Shown one piece after another: positions 18,398-28,654 of a DNA stretch of 64,000 nucleotides (position 1 is the first letter of the stretch; the number at the start of each line of letters is the position of its first letter). A model generated the notes under the pieces. That model made no database searches, had not been told where the DNA came from, and saw only the letters and a list, made by a program, of their open reading frames with translations. A program made the position numbers and the translations under genes. The stretch comes from Coleofasciculaceae cyanobacterium. GTDB taxonomy: Bacteria; Cyanobacteriota; Cyanobacteriia; Cyanobacteriales; Xenococcaceae. The stretch is taken from NCBI GenBank assembly GCA_036703275.1, contig DATNPK010000084.1, positions 1 to 64,000 on the forward strand, in the 5' to 3' direction.

Positions 18398-19276
18398 ATG
18401 CTTAATAAACAAGAAAAACTTACTGGCTGGCTAATGCTTTTTCCAGCTTTATTTATTTTAAGTTTAATATTTATTTATCCTATTGCCAGAGCTTTCTGGT
18501 TAAGCTGGTTTACCGAAAACTTAGGTACACAGCTACAGCCTGTTTTTACGGGTTTGGCTAATTATCAAAGGATGCTGGGAGACGGTAGATTCTGGCAAAG
18601 CTTAGGGAATACTTCTGTCTTTACAGTAGTTAGTGTAGTCTTAGAATTGTTTCTCGGCTTAGGCGTTGCCTTGGTCTTGAACAAATCCTTTTTTGGACGC
18701 GGAGTCGTGCGGACAATTGCCATTATTCCCTGGGCCTTACCTACTGCGGTTATGGGGTTAGCTTGGGCATGGATTTTCAACGATCAATATGGAGTAGTCA
18801 ACGATATTCTGTTCAGGTTAGGCTTAATTGATACAGGAATTAACTGGTTAGGCTCACCTGCTTTAGCTATGGTTGCTTTAATTATTGCCGATGTTTGGAA
18901 GACTACGCCTTTCATCAGCATTATTTTACTCGCAGGTTTACAGTCGATCTCAGAAGACTTGTATGAAGCCCACAAAATGGATGGAGCAAGTCCGTGGCAA
19001 AGTTTTTATCAGATTACTCTGCCACTATTGATGCCACAAATTTTGATCGCTTTATTATTTCGATTTGCTCAGTCTTTTGGCGTTTTCGATTTAGTACAGG
19101 TAATGACTGGAGGAGGCCCCGCCGGTTCGACAGAAACAGTTTCGATTTATATTTACTCTACGGTAATGCGTTACCTAGATTTTGGTTATGGCGCAGCTTT
19201 GGTGGTAATAACTTTTCTGTTGTTGGTCTTAGCTGTGGCAACTATTTCGTTAATCTTAAACAGAATTCGTACTTAA
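18398..19276 (+). CDS. sugar ABC transporter permease (MalF/UgpA type)
   Basis: 292 aa with six hydrophobic segments; the first is LFPALFILSLIFIYPIARAF. The cytoplasmic EAA loop that docks the ATPase reads YEAHKMDGASPWQSFYQI followed by TLPLLMP (about 190-212). LQVMTGGGPAGSTETVSIYIY is typical of the MalF/UgpA branch. It pairs with the binding protein upstream. A second, MalG-type permease and an ATPase gene are not adjacent, so the transporter must be completed by genes elsewhere. Confidence 0.92.
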   Translation: MLNKQEKLTGWLMLFPALFILSLIFIYPIARAFWLSWFTENLGTQLQPVFTGLANYQRMLGDGRFWQSLGNTSVFTVVSVVLELFLGLGVALVLNKSFFGRGVVRTIAIIPWALPTAVMGLAWAWIFNDQYGVVNDILFRLGLIDTGINWLGSPALAMVALIIADVWKTTPFISIILLAGLQSISEDLYEAHKMDGASPWQSFYQITLPLLMPQILIALLFRFAQSFGVFDLVQVMTGGGPAGSTETVSIYIYSTVMRYLDFGYGAALVVITFLLLVLAVATISLILNRIRT

Positions 19277-19332
19277 ATTATCTACCTACATTTTAATTAA
19301 TTTTAATTCGCTGCCTCATTCCTCGTAGCACG

Positions 19333-19611
19333 TTATCCTTCATCCTCAAAAGAGGGAAGTATATCCCAAGCCTGAACAATGATTGTGCTTAACCATTTGC
19401 GACGATCTAGATCCAAAACCAGATCATCTTGTAAAATACTTTCAGTTAACTCTTCTAAAGATTGCCCTTGGCGACGAGCTATTCGAACCACACCAGCGAT
19501 CGCCGTAGCAATAATTTCTTCGTTGATGGAGTTATTTTGAAGAGCCAATATTTCTTCCGTGTTAGCGGGAATAGAATAATCCATAGATTGAGCCAAGAAA
19601 TTGAGCGGCAA
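19333..19611 (-). CDS. small conserved-looking protein of unknown function
   Basis: 92 aa, acidic, no membrane segment. It shows EEIIATAIAGVVRIARRQGQ followed by SLEELTESILQDD and then LDRRKWLSTIIVQAW. The mix of a short helical core and a charged C terminus looks like a real soluble protein, but I do not recognise a family. It is convergent with the ABC permease gene. Its start at 19611 has a possible alternative at the Met near residue 10. Confidence 0.55.
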   Translation of the reverse strand: MPLNFLAQSMDYSIPANTEEILALQNNSINEEIIATAIAGVVRIARRQGQSLEELTESILQDDLVLDLDRRKWLSTIIVQAWDILPSFEDEG

Positions 19612-19757
19612 ATTAAGGAGATGTAACAGCTATATACTAATGTTTGAATTTGTCACATCTGAAAGACAAAAATTAATAATTAGATAAGCTTAACTTATTA
19701 GTAATTAATTTGACTCAGCTTTAAAACTTCTTAAGAATATATTAATATTATTTATAT

Positions 19758-21785
19758 ATGAAAGAGTTAGCCTACATCGAAATACCTACCTCAGATACAA
19801 CAGGGGTAAGAGAGTGGTTAAAAACCCAATGGCAACCACAATTGGGAACAAAAGCGGCTACGCGCGATGGAATTCGCCTTCAGTTTAATTCATCAGCCTT
19901 TAGTGAACTATCAATCTTCGTCTGGCAGCTACAGCGCACTACCTATCTGAAAATCTTTCAATGGGGACAATCGATTCCCCAAGAGGCGCAAATTAAGCAG
20001 CAGTTAATTAAAGAAATTCGGGCTAGTTTTCCCCAAAAGTATCCTGTCCCACCCGCGATCGATTTAGCGCAACAGTCTATTTTTGAAGCTTTGGCACAAG
20101 CCTATCCTAAAACAGTTCATTTCTTCCAGAAAATGCCCAATGGAGAGTACGATCTCAATCGGGTTTATTGGTGGGAAAAACGCTGGCGTGAGAGTGTTGA
20201 AAATCCGCAACAGCCTCGAGAAGTAATTTTTAAAAGTAATTCAGCTTCAAATAACCAACAAGAATACGATCTGATCTATATTGGCGGTGCGTTGGGAGTG
20301 ATTCACGCTGCGGTGATGGCGCAAAAAGGCTATCGAGTGCTATTGGTTGAAAGACTACCCTTTGGCAGAATGAATCGGGAATGGAATATCTCTCGGGACG
20401 AATTCCAAAGCTTGATCGATCTGGGTTTGTTTACTGCTCAAGAATTTGAATCGGTTATTGCAGCAGAATATATTGATGGCTTTAGTAAGTTTTTTGATGC
20501 CTATAATCCAGATTATTTGAAGGCTAAGATTTTACATACACCTAAAGTACTTAATGTAGCAATTGATGCAGAAAAACTGCTGCGCTTTTGTGGTGATAAA
20601 CTACTTCAGGCTGGGGGCGAAATTTGGGACGAAACGGAATTTATTCGTGCTAATGTATCGGATACGGGGGTTACAGTAAAGTTAACTCATTTGCCAACCC
20701 AAATCAGCAAACAGGCAACCGCAAGGCTGCTGATAGATGCGATGGGGACAGCTTCACCTATTGCTTGGCAACTCAACGGTGGGCGTACTTTTGATAGCGT
20801 TTGTCCTACAGTTGGGGCAGTAATTGAAAGTGGTTTTGCCCCCGAAGTTTGGGATAAAGATTATGGCGATGTCTTAAATTCTCATGGCGATATATCTCGA
20901 GGCAGACAGTTAATTTGGGAACTGTTTCCTGGGGGGAACGGAGAACTGACTTTTTATCTGTTTCATTACCATCAGGTACATCCTAAAAATCCTGGTTCTC
21001 TTTTAGAGATGTATGAGGATTTCTTTACTATTTTGCCAGAATACCGTCGTTGCGATCTCGAACAACTGGTGTGGAAGAAGCCGACTTTTGGCTACATACC
21101 AGGACACTTTAGCACGAGCGATCGCGATCGTACCGTAGCCTTCGATCGTTTGGTGACGATTGGCGATGCTGCTTCTTTACAATCTCCTTTAATCTTCACA
21201 GGGTTTGGTTCATTAGTACGAAACTTAGAACGGCTGACTAACCTGCTAAATACTGCCCTACAACACAATCTACTAACTGCCAATCACTTAAATCAAATTA
21301 GAGCTTATCAAAGTAATATCTCTGTTACCTGGCTATTTTCCAAAGGAATGATGGTACCTACCGGTAAAACCCTGCCTCCCCAAAGAATTAACTCGATGCT
21401 CAATACTTTTTTTGGTTTACTGGCAAACGAATCCCCTGAAGTTGCCGACACCTTTATCAAAGATCGTACTGACTGGTTTACCTTTACTAGATTAGCGTTG
21501 ATTGCTGCTCGCAAAAATCCTGCTTTATTAATTTGGATTCTGGAGATGGCAGGAAGCAAAGATCTGATCCGCTGGCTTGGTTCGTATTTAACCTTTAACC
21601 TAGATGCTTTGAGAAATCTGCTACTGGCTGGCTGGTTTTCTGGTTGGCTGAAACAATCTCAGCCTTGGTTAGAAAAGCAATATCCTGGCTTGTGGCTCAA
21701 GCTGTTAAGCTTGAATTATCAATTACGGCATTCAACCAAAGCTGACGATTCAAAGAAGCACGCTCATTCATTACCAAATAGTTAG
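19758..21785 (+). CDS. CruA/CruP-type lycopene-cyclase-like flavoprotein
   Basis: 675 aa FAD-dependent oxidoreductase. A 165-residue N-terminal region precedes the dinucleotide-binding fold YDLIYIGGALGVIHAAVMAQ (about 171-190), ending in LLVERLP. The EWNISRDEF motif just after it is a hallmark of CruA/CruP proteins, and GDAASLQSPLIFTGFG is the second FAD-contact region. CruA cyclises lycopene in green sulfur bacteria and many cyanobacteria; CruP is a paralog with a protective role. The length favours CruA, but I cannot separate the two by eye. The C terminus has amphipathic or hydrophobic stretches that fit membrane association. The stop overlaps the convergent peptidase stop by 4 bp. Confidence 0.75.
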   Translation: MKELAYIEIPTSDTTGVREWLKTQWQPQLGTKAATRDGIRLQFNSSAFSELSIFVWQLQRTTYLKIFQWGQSIPQEAQIKQQLIKEIRASFPQKYPVPPAIDLAQQSIFEALAQAYPKTVHFFQKMPNGEYDLNRVYWWEKRWRESVENPQQPREVIFKSNSASNNQQEYDLIYIGGALGVIHAAVMAQKGYRVLLVERLPFGRMNREWNISRDEFQSLIDLGLFTAQEFESVIAAEYIDGFSKFFDAYNPDYLKAKILHTPKVLNVAIDAEKLLRFCGDKLLQAGGEIWDETEFIRANVSDTGVTVKLTHLPTQISKQATARLLIDAMGTASPIAWQLNGGRTFDSVCPTVGAVIESGFAPEVWDKDYGDVLNSHGDISRGRQLIWELFPGGNGELTFYLFHYHQVHPKNPGSLLEMYEDFFTILPEYRRCDLEQLVWKKPTFGYIPGHFSTSDRDRTVAFDRLVTIGDAASLQSPLIFTGFGSLVRNLERLTNLLNTALQHNLLTANHLNQIRAYQSNISVTWLFSKGMMVPTGKTLPPQRINSMLNTFFGLLANESPEVADTFIKDRTDWFTFTRLALIAARKNPALLIWILEMAGSKDLIRWLGSYLTFNLDALRNLLLAGWFSGWLKQSQPWLEKQYPGLWLKLLSLNYQLRHSTKADDSKKHAHSLPNS

Positions 21786-22840
21786 ATAGTCATACAGTAA
21801 GTAGCTAAAATTTCAATGCAGTTAGCGATCGCACCTAAATGAGCAATTTCATAACCGTGGGTATTCTGGGTAGGGAAACTTAGACAAGCACCTCGAGAAA
21901 CATGACCAAACTTCATCGCGATCGAGGCATCACTACCAAAACTATCGATTACGGCTAGCTGTAGGGGAATTTCGGCTTGAGTTGCTGCGGTACGAATTTC
22001 CGCATTGAGGAACTCGTCATAAACGCCGTAGTTGTCTTGAGATAACAAAACAGGGGCAATACCCGATTCAATTGGGTATTCATCGGCTAAGGGACAAATT
22101 TCTAGGGCAATTAGGGCATCTAAAGTCTGGTTTTGGCTAAAGTATAGTGCGCCAATTGCGCCGACTTCTTCCTTTGCCGATGCTACTAAATAAATATCTA
22201 CAGGAGGGCTGGCTATCTTGGATGCAAGAGACAGTAAAATAGCCACGGAAGCTTTATTATCTAAGGTATAGCTAGCAATATAGTCTTTGAGACGGAAAGG
22301 CTGTTTGCGATGTTTGCCGATGACTACCCTAGTACCAGGGCGTACCCCACAAGTAGTTAATTCTTCCAGACTACACTTAGTTTCTACCCAAGCATCCTCC
22401 CAATTCAAAGGCGTGTCTAGCTGCTGAGCTTTTTGCGGTGATTCGTGAGAAACGTGACGTGAGCCAAAAGAGAGAATACCGCTAATCACTTCTCGATCGC
22501 CTAAGATATCAACTACCCCTTCGCCATATACCCAGGGAAATGAACCTCCTAAACGGCGCACCTGTAAACAACCATCGGCATCAATGGACTTAACAATCAT
22601 TCCAATTTCATCCTTATGGGCGGTAATCGCGATCGCTCCCTCGGATTGACCAGGAATTTTAGCAATTACGTTGCCCGCGCGATCCTGCCAAGTTTCTAGG
22701 TTTAAAGATTTGAACTGCTTCAGTATGATTCGATCCACCTCTGTTTCCATGCCGCTAGGAGAATGACACAAAACTAATTCTTGGATTTTCTTAAACAGGC
22801 GATCATAATCTTTAGCGGGCTTGCTACCATTGGTTTCCAT
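21782..22840 (-). CDS. M42-family metallopeptidase
   Basis: 352 aa. The metal-binding and catalytic segments of the M42/M18 fold are present: ITAHKDEIGMIV (His ligand, then Asp-Glu), SYTLDNKASVAILLSLA (bridging Asp), VASAKEEVGAIGALYF (catalytic and ligand Glu), and FPTQNTHGYEIAHLGA (final His). Members are co-catalytic metal aminopeptidases forming large tetrahedral particles. A shortened N terminus and an extra loop at about 105-160 are within family range. Convergent with the flavoprotein gene. Confidence 0.9.
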   Translation of the reverse strand: METNGSKPAKDYDRLFKKIQELVLCHSPSGMETEVDRIILKQFKSLNLETWQDRAGNVIAKIPGQSEGAIAITAHKDEIGMIVKSIDADGCLQVRRLGGSFPWVYGEGVVDILGDREVISGILSFGSRHVSHESPQKAQQLDTPLNWEDAWVETKCSLEELTTCGVRPGTRVVIGKHRKQPFRLKDYIASYTLDNKASVAILLSLASKIASPPVDIYLVASAKEEVGAIGALYFSQNQTLDALIALEICPLADEYPIESGIAPVLLSQDNYGVYDEFLNAEIRTAATQAEIPLQLAVIDSFGSDASIAMKFGHVSRGACLSFPTQNTHGYEIAHLGAIANCIEILATYCMTI

Positions 22841-22933
22841 AATTTGGGCGATGTAGTTCGATTGGAATGACTAAATGAATAAATCGCTTATGTCGTTGTC
22901 AACTTAAGCTATAAATTTTTTGATGATAATCGA

Positions 22934-25501
22934 TCACTTCTGGTTAGAATCCAAATCATTTTTTTCTGTTTCTTCGTTCGATAACAATTTTTCCACTTCT
23001 TTAGGTTTCGCCATTGCTTCTTCTGAATCATTCAGCTGTAGCAGTTTGCTAGCTTCGTTGGCAGCCAAAGGACGACCAAACCAGAATCCCTGCATATTCA
23101 CGCAGTTCAAGCTACGCAACAACTCAACTTGTTCTTGAGTTTCTACCCCTTCAGCGACTATTGTCAAATTAAAACCTTTGCCTAATTCAATTAATGCGGT
23201 CACCATGGCTAAATCTTGAGGACTATCGGTAAGTTGCTGAACCAAAGACCGATCTATTTTTAAAGTGTCAAGAGGAATTTGCTTGAGATATTCTAAAGCC
23301 AAAAATCCAGTGGTAAAGCCATCAACCGCAATTTTAACTCCTAAAGCTTTTAGTTGATTAATTAAGTGTCGGCTATGGTCTATATTATCCATCAAGGTGG
23401 CAGCACTAATTTCCAATTCTAATAAGCTGGCATCCAATTCGGTTTCGGCTAAGATCTCAGCAAGTTTCTGTGGTAGGCTTGGCTGCTGAAATTGGACCAA
23501 AGACAAGCTTACAGTAATCTTGGATGAAGGCAATGCTTGCCTTTGCCATTGTTTGTTCTGGGCGCAGGCAGTGCGAATTGTCCATTCGCCAATTGGCACA
23601 ATTAGTTTAGTTTTTTCGGCTAATTTGATAAAATTCCCTGGTGCAACCAAACCCAATTCTGGATGTTGCCAACGTAGCAAAGCCTCGACGGCTACAATTA
23701 TGCCGCTGTTGATATCAATTTGTGGCTGATAATAAAGTTGAAATTCTTCTCGCTCTATAGCTTGTTCTAATAAACCTTCTAATTCTAAAGCTACCAAGGC
23801 TTGAGAATTCATGGCTTCGTCATAAAATTGATAACTGCTTTTGTTGTTGCAGGCGCGTTCTAATGCTGTATTAGCACTAGCTAACAAGATTTCTGGATCG
23901 ACTCCATCCTGAGGATAAACTGCAATTCCTGTAGCACTATTGATTGTAGCCTGAGTGTTTCCTATGGTAAAAGATTGTTTAACAGATTGGCTGATTCGTT
24001 GATTAATTTTGGTTACTTCTTCTATATCACTAACTTGAGGTAATAGCAGTGCAAATTTATCCTCTTGCCAACGAATAACTGTATCACCTGCACGTAAGCA
24101 GGTGCTTAATCTTTTTTCCAAAGCTAATAATAATTTATGACTTTTTTCTATTCCGATAGTAACATTAATATCAGGCAAAAATTCTAGCTTACAGAACATA
24201 ATTGCCAATAGTTTTTGAGTTCTTTTGGCAGTGGCGATCGCCGTTAATAATTGTTGATCAAATAATTCTTTCTTATATAGATCTATTGCTATTTTTGAAG
24301 CGGTTTCTGGGGAAATACTGGTTACTAAGTTGCGAATAACCAAGCAGATTTTCTCTTCTAAGCCGATATTAATTAAATCTATGTGGACTATAGCTTTAAT
24401 CAGACTAGTGTTCTGATGGCGTAACAAATATTCTCCTTCTACAGGATTTTTCTCAGCTATGATTCTCCGTAGAATTGAGGCAAACTTTTCTGACTCACCA
24501 ACCAACTCATAGACATTCATCTGTAACAATTCAGTATTGGAATAGCCTAGTAACTCGCTACAGGCAGAATTTACTTCGACTATTTGCTTAGTGGCTGATT
24601 CAACTAAAATAATTCCCTCAAAGATTTGTTGAGTTATTTTACTATAGAGAGATTTAGTCTGCTGTAACTCAGTTTCTAATATTTTCTGCTGACTTATATC
24701 CGTAATGTAGCTTCTAATTACCCTTTTTTCAGGTAGATAATGAGCAGTTTGCCAAAAATTTTTGTGGTCTATTTCAATTTCTCTGCTAATTATATTGTCA
24801 TGCCCCTGATGATATTGAGTAATTAAATTTTCTAAGAGAGGATGCTTTAGTTTTTGATGATGAATATTTTTAAAGTTAATAATTCCAGCGGAATTTATGT
24901 AGGTAATATTGCCATATAAATCTATTTCAATAATTGGCTGCGGACTTAGCTCAGCTAAGGAAGTATTTGGCGGATCTTCAACAGGTTTATTACTTTTATA
25001 ACTGCTATTTTGCTCAGGAGTAACAACCGTCTCTTTATTGATAAAAGTGTCTCGATTAATTACGCCATTTGATTCTGCACTAAGATGAGGTAACCTAAGC
25101 TCTTTTGGTTTTGTGATATTGTCTGGTAGCTCTGAAGTAATTTTGTATCTTACCGAAGCATCTCCGCTAAAATGCACCAGATCCCCAGGCTGCAATTCGT
25201 GAACCAAACCTTTTTTGCCATTAATATAGATTCCGTTTCTGCTTCTGTTGCCCTGCAAATCTCCATCTAAAATCCAATAGGAACATTGATTAGTTTTAAC
25301 ATCTGTCCTTCTGAGGAGAGTGGCATGATTACGAGAAGTTTTCTGGCATGAAAGAACAATATCGTTACTGGAATGACGACCAATGGAGTAAGTAGCAGCA
25401 TCAAGATGAATTTCTCTGACAAAAGAAGGATCTTCAATTACTAATATATGTTGAACCCGATCTAAATCCATTATCTGATTTTGGTTATAATTTGTATCCA
25501 T
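22934..25501 (-). CDS. FHA-PAS-PAS-GGDEF-EAL signalling protein, both c-di-GMP domains degenerate
   Basis: 855 aa, cytoplasmic. FHA domain at about 15-115 (YSIGRHSSNDIVL and KTSRNHATLL). PAS-like region around 185-275 (ISQQKILETELQQTKSLY as linker) and a second PAS around 285-390. GGDEF domain at about 405-570, in which the active-site motif is replaced by RWQEDKF, so cyclase activity is unlikely. EAL domain from about 580, with VEALLRWQHPELG kept, but the usual Asn of the NLS motif reads VSLSLVQF and the DDFGTG loop reads VDGFTTGF. LKIDRSLV and VAEGVET remain. It may be a c-di-GMP receptor or weak phosphodiesterase under phospho-threonine/PAS control. Confidence 0.88.
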   Translation of the reverse strand: MDTNYNQNQIMDLDRVQHILVIEDPSFVREIHLDAATYSIGRHSSNDIVLSCQKTSRNHATLLRRTDVKTNQCSYWILDGDLQGNRSRNGIYINGKKGLVHELQPGDLVHFSGDASVRYKITSELPDNITKPKELRLPHLSAESNGVINRDTFINKETVVTPEQNSSYKSNKPVEDPPNTSLAELSPQPIIEIDLYGNITYINSAGIINFKNIHHQKLKHPLLENLITQYHQGHDNIISREIEIDHKNFWQTAHYLPEKRVIRSYITDISQQKILETELQQTKSLYSKITQQIFEGIILVESATKQIVEVNSACSELLGYSNTELLQMNVYELVGESEKFASILRRIIAEKNPVEGEYLLRHQNTSLIKAIVHIDLINIGLEEKICLVIRNLVTSISPETASKIAIDLYKKELFDQQLLTAIATAKRTQKLLAIMFCKLEFLPDINVTIGIEKSHKLLLALEKRLSTCLRAGDTVIRWQEDKFALLLPQVSDIEEVTKINQRISQSVKQSFTIGNTQATINSATGIAVYPQDGVDPEILLASANTALERACNNKSSYQFYDEAMNSQALVALELEGLLEQAIEREEFQLYYQPQIDINSGIIVAVEALLRWQHPELGLVAPGNFIKLAEKTKLIVPIGEWTIRTACAQNKQWQRQALPSSKITVSLSLVQFQQPSLPQKLAEILAETELDASLLELEISAATLMDNIDHSRHLINQLKALGVKIAVDGFTTGFLALEYLKQIPLDTLKIDRSLVQQLTDSPQDLAMVTALIELGKGFNLTIVAEGVETQEQVELLRSLNCVNMQGFWFGRPLAANEASKLLQLNDSEEAMAKPKEVEKLLSNEETEKNDLDSNQK

Positions 25502-25839
25502 ATTGCTCTGAGCATCAATTAAAATTGATTTTCAAGAAATAGACTTGCAGCAATTCTACTTGAATAATTTAGATAGAAAAATATATTATTAGGTACTATT
25601 TATTGCCGATCATAAACTCAAGCATTAAACAGTAGCAAACTTTCCATCATTTACCAGCTATGCCAGATGATAGTCAATTTTATTGTTCCCTAAAGTAGTT
25701 ATAAAGTATCAGCCCGAATTAATTGTTCATTCGATATTATTAGACAAATAAATATACGAAGCAAAAAAGTAGTGAATTTGCGGTTAGACAATCCTGGAAT
25801 TGGAGCATAGGCTGGAGTAGATGAATGGTTAATTAATTC
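25502..25839. other. divergent intergenic region
   Basis: 338 bp of AT-rich sequence between the divergent FHA-GGDEF-EAL and comM genes. It must hold both promoters. I see no ORF, RNA gene or clear terminator. Confidence 0.4.
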
Positions 25840-27369
25840 ATGTTGGCAAGGGTTTGGAGCGCAGCGATCGCAGGTATTAACGCGGTTAAAGTAGGTGTTG
25901 AAGTCGATGTTTCAGGAGGACTGCCAAAAATTATTGTGGTCGGATTACCTGATGTCGCAATTCAAGAATCGAGAGAGCGAGTCAAAGCAGCGCTTAAAAA
26001 TGCTGATTTTGCTTTTCCCGTGCGTAAAATTGTGATTAATCTTACTCCTGCCGATCTACGCAAAGAGGGACCATGTTTTGATTTACCCATTAGCGTCGGA
26101 ATTTTAGCAGCATCCGAACAAGTAGATCCTCAGCTATTAGGAGACTATCTGTTTTATGGCGAGGTTTCCTTGGATGGTACTTTAAGACCAGTATCAGGAG
26201 TACTACCGATCGCAGCAGCAGCGTCAAGAATGGGTATTGCGGGATTGGTATTGCCGCTGGGTAATGCTCGAGAAGCAGCGGTAGTTAACGATATTAATGT
26301 ATACGGATTTGAGAATCTTAGACAAGTAGCCAACTTTCTCAATCAGCCAGACAAATACCAGCCTGTAATAGTTGAAAATTCACTGGCAAAAGAGCAACCT
26401 CTGACTCACATCCCAAATCTAAAAGATGTTAAAGGACAGGTACAGGGAAGACGCGCTTTAGAAATTGCCGCAGCAGGAGGACATAACTTAATCTTTGTTG
26501 GGCCTCCAGGCAGCGGTAAAACGATGCTGGCACAACGCCTTCCAGGAATTTTGCCGAGTCTTTCTTTTCCTGAAGCCCTGGAAGTTTCTCAAATTCACTC
26601 TGTTGCTGGCTTACTTACGGATCGAGGGCAGTTAATTACGCAAAGACCTTTCCGTAGTCCCCACCATTCCGCTTCAGGACCATCTTTAGTAGGCGGGGGG
26701 ACTTATCCTCGTCCTGGTGAAATATCTTTAGCTCACAAAGGTATACTTTTTTTGGATGAGCTGACAGAGTTTAAACGCAACGTACTGGAGTATTTACGCC
26801 AACCCCTAGAAGATGGTCAGGTAACAATTTCTCGGACTCGCCAGTCAGTGGTTTTTCCAGCACAATTTACCCTGGTTGCTAGTACCAACCCCTGTCCCTG
26901 TGGTTATTTTGGCGATCCAATCCAAAATTGTACTTGCTCTGGGCGACAGAGAGAAAACTACTGGGCAAAATTATCTGGACCATTGATGGATCGCATCGAC
27001 CTTCAGGTAGCAGTAAATCGTCTCAAGCCAGAAGAAATGATGAGACAAACTATGGGAGAAGACACGGCGGCAGTTAGTCAGAGGGTAATGGCTGCGCGTA
27101 AGCTGGCAGAACAAAGGTTTGAGTCAGAAACGGGAATTAGCTGTAATGCGGAAATGCGATCGCAGCACCTGAGAGAATTTTGTGTCCTGGATGATGTCAG
27201 TCGCAACTTACTAGAATCAGCAATACGTAAATTGGGTTTATCTGCTAGGGCGATGGATCGGGTGTTAAAAGTATCCCGCACAATTGCCGATCTAGCGGGC
27301 GATCGCGATTTGCAGAGTAAACATTTAGCCGAAGCAATTCAATATCGCACTATAGACAGGATGCAGTAG
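25840..27369 (+). CDS. comM: YifB/ComM-family Mg-chelatase-like AAA+ ATPase
   Basis: 509 aa. The N-terminal Lon-protease-like domain is at about 1-170 (VEVDVSGGLPKIIVVGLPD, VKAALKNADFAFP, NLTPADLRKEG). AAA+ domain: Walker A VGPPGSGKTMLAQ at about 225-237, sensor region RPFRSPHHSAS, Walker B GILFLDELTEFKR. A cysteine cluster NPCPCGYFGDP and CTCS (about 350-367) and the C-terminal Mg_chelatase_C region LSARAMDRVLKVSRTIADL follow. In transformable bacteria ComM is a branch-migration helicase that extends integration of incoming DNA; that role is inferred here. Start ATG 25840. Confidence 0.93.
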   Translation: MLARVWSAAIAGINAVKVGVEVDVSGGLPKIIVVGLPDVAIQESRERVKAALKNADFAFPVRKIVINLTPADLRKEGPCFDLPISVGILAASEQVDPQLLGDYLFYGEVSLDGTLRPVSGVLPIAAAASRMGIAGLVLPLGNAREAAVVNDINVYGFENLRQVANFLNQPDKYQPVIVENSLAKEQPLTHIPNLKDVKGQVQGRRALEIAAAGGHNLIFVGPPGSGKTMLAQRLPGILPSLSFPEALEVSQIHSVAGLLTDRGQLITQRPFRSPHHSASGPSLVGGGTYPRPGEISLAHKGILFLDELTEFKRNVLEYLRQPLEDGQVTISRTRQSVVFPAQFTLVASTNPCPCGYFGDPIQNCTCSGRQRENYWAKLSGPLMDRIDLQVAVNRLKPEEMMRQTMGEDTAAVSQRVMAARKLAEQRFESETGISCNAEMRSQHLREFCVLDDVSRNLLESAIRKLGLSARAMDRVLKVSRTIADLAGDRDLQSKHLAEAIQYRTIDRMQ

Positions 27370-27491
27370 ATAAACTACAAAAGCAGGTGATAGGGGCAAA
27401 AAAAATCAAGTTTAGTTAATAGTAATTAAAACCACAGTCGGTTTTGCTTAACTAGTAAAGTATTAAACCATTACACGATCGGATAAATGAA

Positions 27492-28574
27492 ATGGAAATA
27501 GGTATTCCGAAAGAGACTAAAGACCAAGAATTTCGTGTGGGCTTAACTCCCAATAGCGTCCAGGCGTTATCCAGAAATCACACGGTATTTGTCGAAACCA
27601 ATGCCGGGATAGGGTCTGGTTTTACAGACGAGGAATATCGTGCTGCTGGGGCAAAAATCGTGACTGATGCTGCCGAAACTTGGAATAAAGAATTAGTAGT
27701 TAAAGTAAAAGAGCCTTTATCGAGGGAGTATCAATATCTTCGCCCACAACAACTGTTGTTTACCTATCTTCATCTGGCGGCCGATCGCCATTTAACCAAA
27801 GCCTTGATCGAGTCTGGCACGACGGCGATCGCTTATGAAACTGTAGAATTGGACAACGGTATGTTGCCTTTACTTTCCCCCATGAGCATAATCGCGGGGC
27901 GTTTATCGGTTCAGTTTGGTGCCAGATATCTAGAGAAACAGCAGGGAGGCAGAGGAGTCTTACTAGGCGGTGTACCAGGAGTCGCCCCAGGTCAAGTCGT
28001 AATTCTTGGCGGTGGAGTTGTTGGCACAGAAGCAGCTAAAATTGCCATTGGGATGGGGGCAAAAGTGCAAATGATTGATATCAATGTCGAACGTCTGAGC
28101 TATCTAGAAAGCCTCTTTGGTTCGCGGGTAGAACTTCTCTATAGTACTTCCGCACAAATAGAGCAGACTGTAGCAAATGCAGATTTGCTGATTGGTGCGG
28201 TATTGGTAGTTGGCAAAAAAGCTCCTGTTTTGGTATCTCGTAGTTTAGTCGCTCAAATGCGTCCTGGTGCGGTAATTATTGATGTAGCAGTAGATCAGGG
28301 TGGCTGCATCGAAACTCTGCGTCCAACTTCTCATACTCAGCCGACTTACGTTGAAGAAGACGTAGTTCATTTTGGCGTACCTAATATGCCTGGTGCAGTA
28401 CCCTGGACAGCAACACAGGCTCTAAACAACAGTACTTTACCCTATATTATGCAGCTAGCGAATCATGGTTTATCGGCTTTAGAGAAAAACCCAGGTTTGG
28501 CAAAAGGATTAAATATCAAAAACGGACAAATCATTCATCCCGCAGTGCAAGAAGTTTTTCCAGATTTAGTTTAA
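27492..28574 (+). CDS. ald: alanine dehydrogenase
   Basis: NAD-dependent interconversion of alanine and pyruvate plus ammonia. 360 aa, the usual length. N-terminal signature IGIPKETKDQEFRVGLTPNS with the pyruvate-binding Arg and the catalytic Lys in LVVKVKEPL. The NAD-binding Rossmann motif is VVILGGGVVGTEAAKIAIG (about 170-188), and the active-site region is HFGVPNMPGAVPWTAT. It lies 122 bp after comM on the same strand. Start ATG 27492. Confidence 0.97.
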   Translation: MEIGIPKETKDQEFRVGLTPNSVQALSRNHTVFVETNAGIGSGFTDEEYRAAGAKIVTDAAETWNKELVVKVKEPLSREYQYLRPQQLLFTYLHLAADRHLTKALIESGTTAIAYETVELDNGMLPLLSPMSIIAGRLSVQFGARYLEKQQGGRGVLLGGVPGVAPGQVVILGGGVVGTEAAKIAIGMGAKVQMIDINVERLSYLESLFGSRVELLYSTSAQIEQTVANADLLIGAVLVVGKKAPVLVSRSLVAQMRPGAVIIDVAVDQGGCIETLRPTSHTQPTYVEEDVVHFGVPNMPGAVPWTATQALNNSTLPYIMQLANHGLSALEKNPGLAKGLNIKNGQIIHPAVQEVFPDLV

Positions 28575-28654
28575 ATATTGGTTGAACTATGTGTGTTTGG
28601 CGATCGCCAAAAAGACAGCATCATTAACTATTTGCTACAGAATGACTTCATTTG

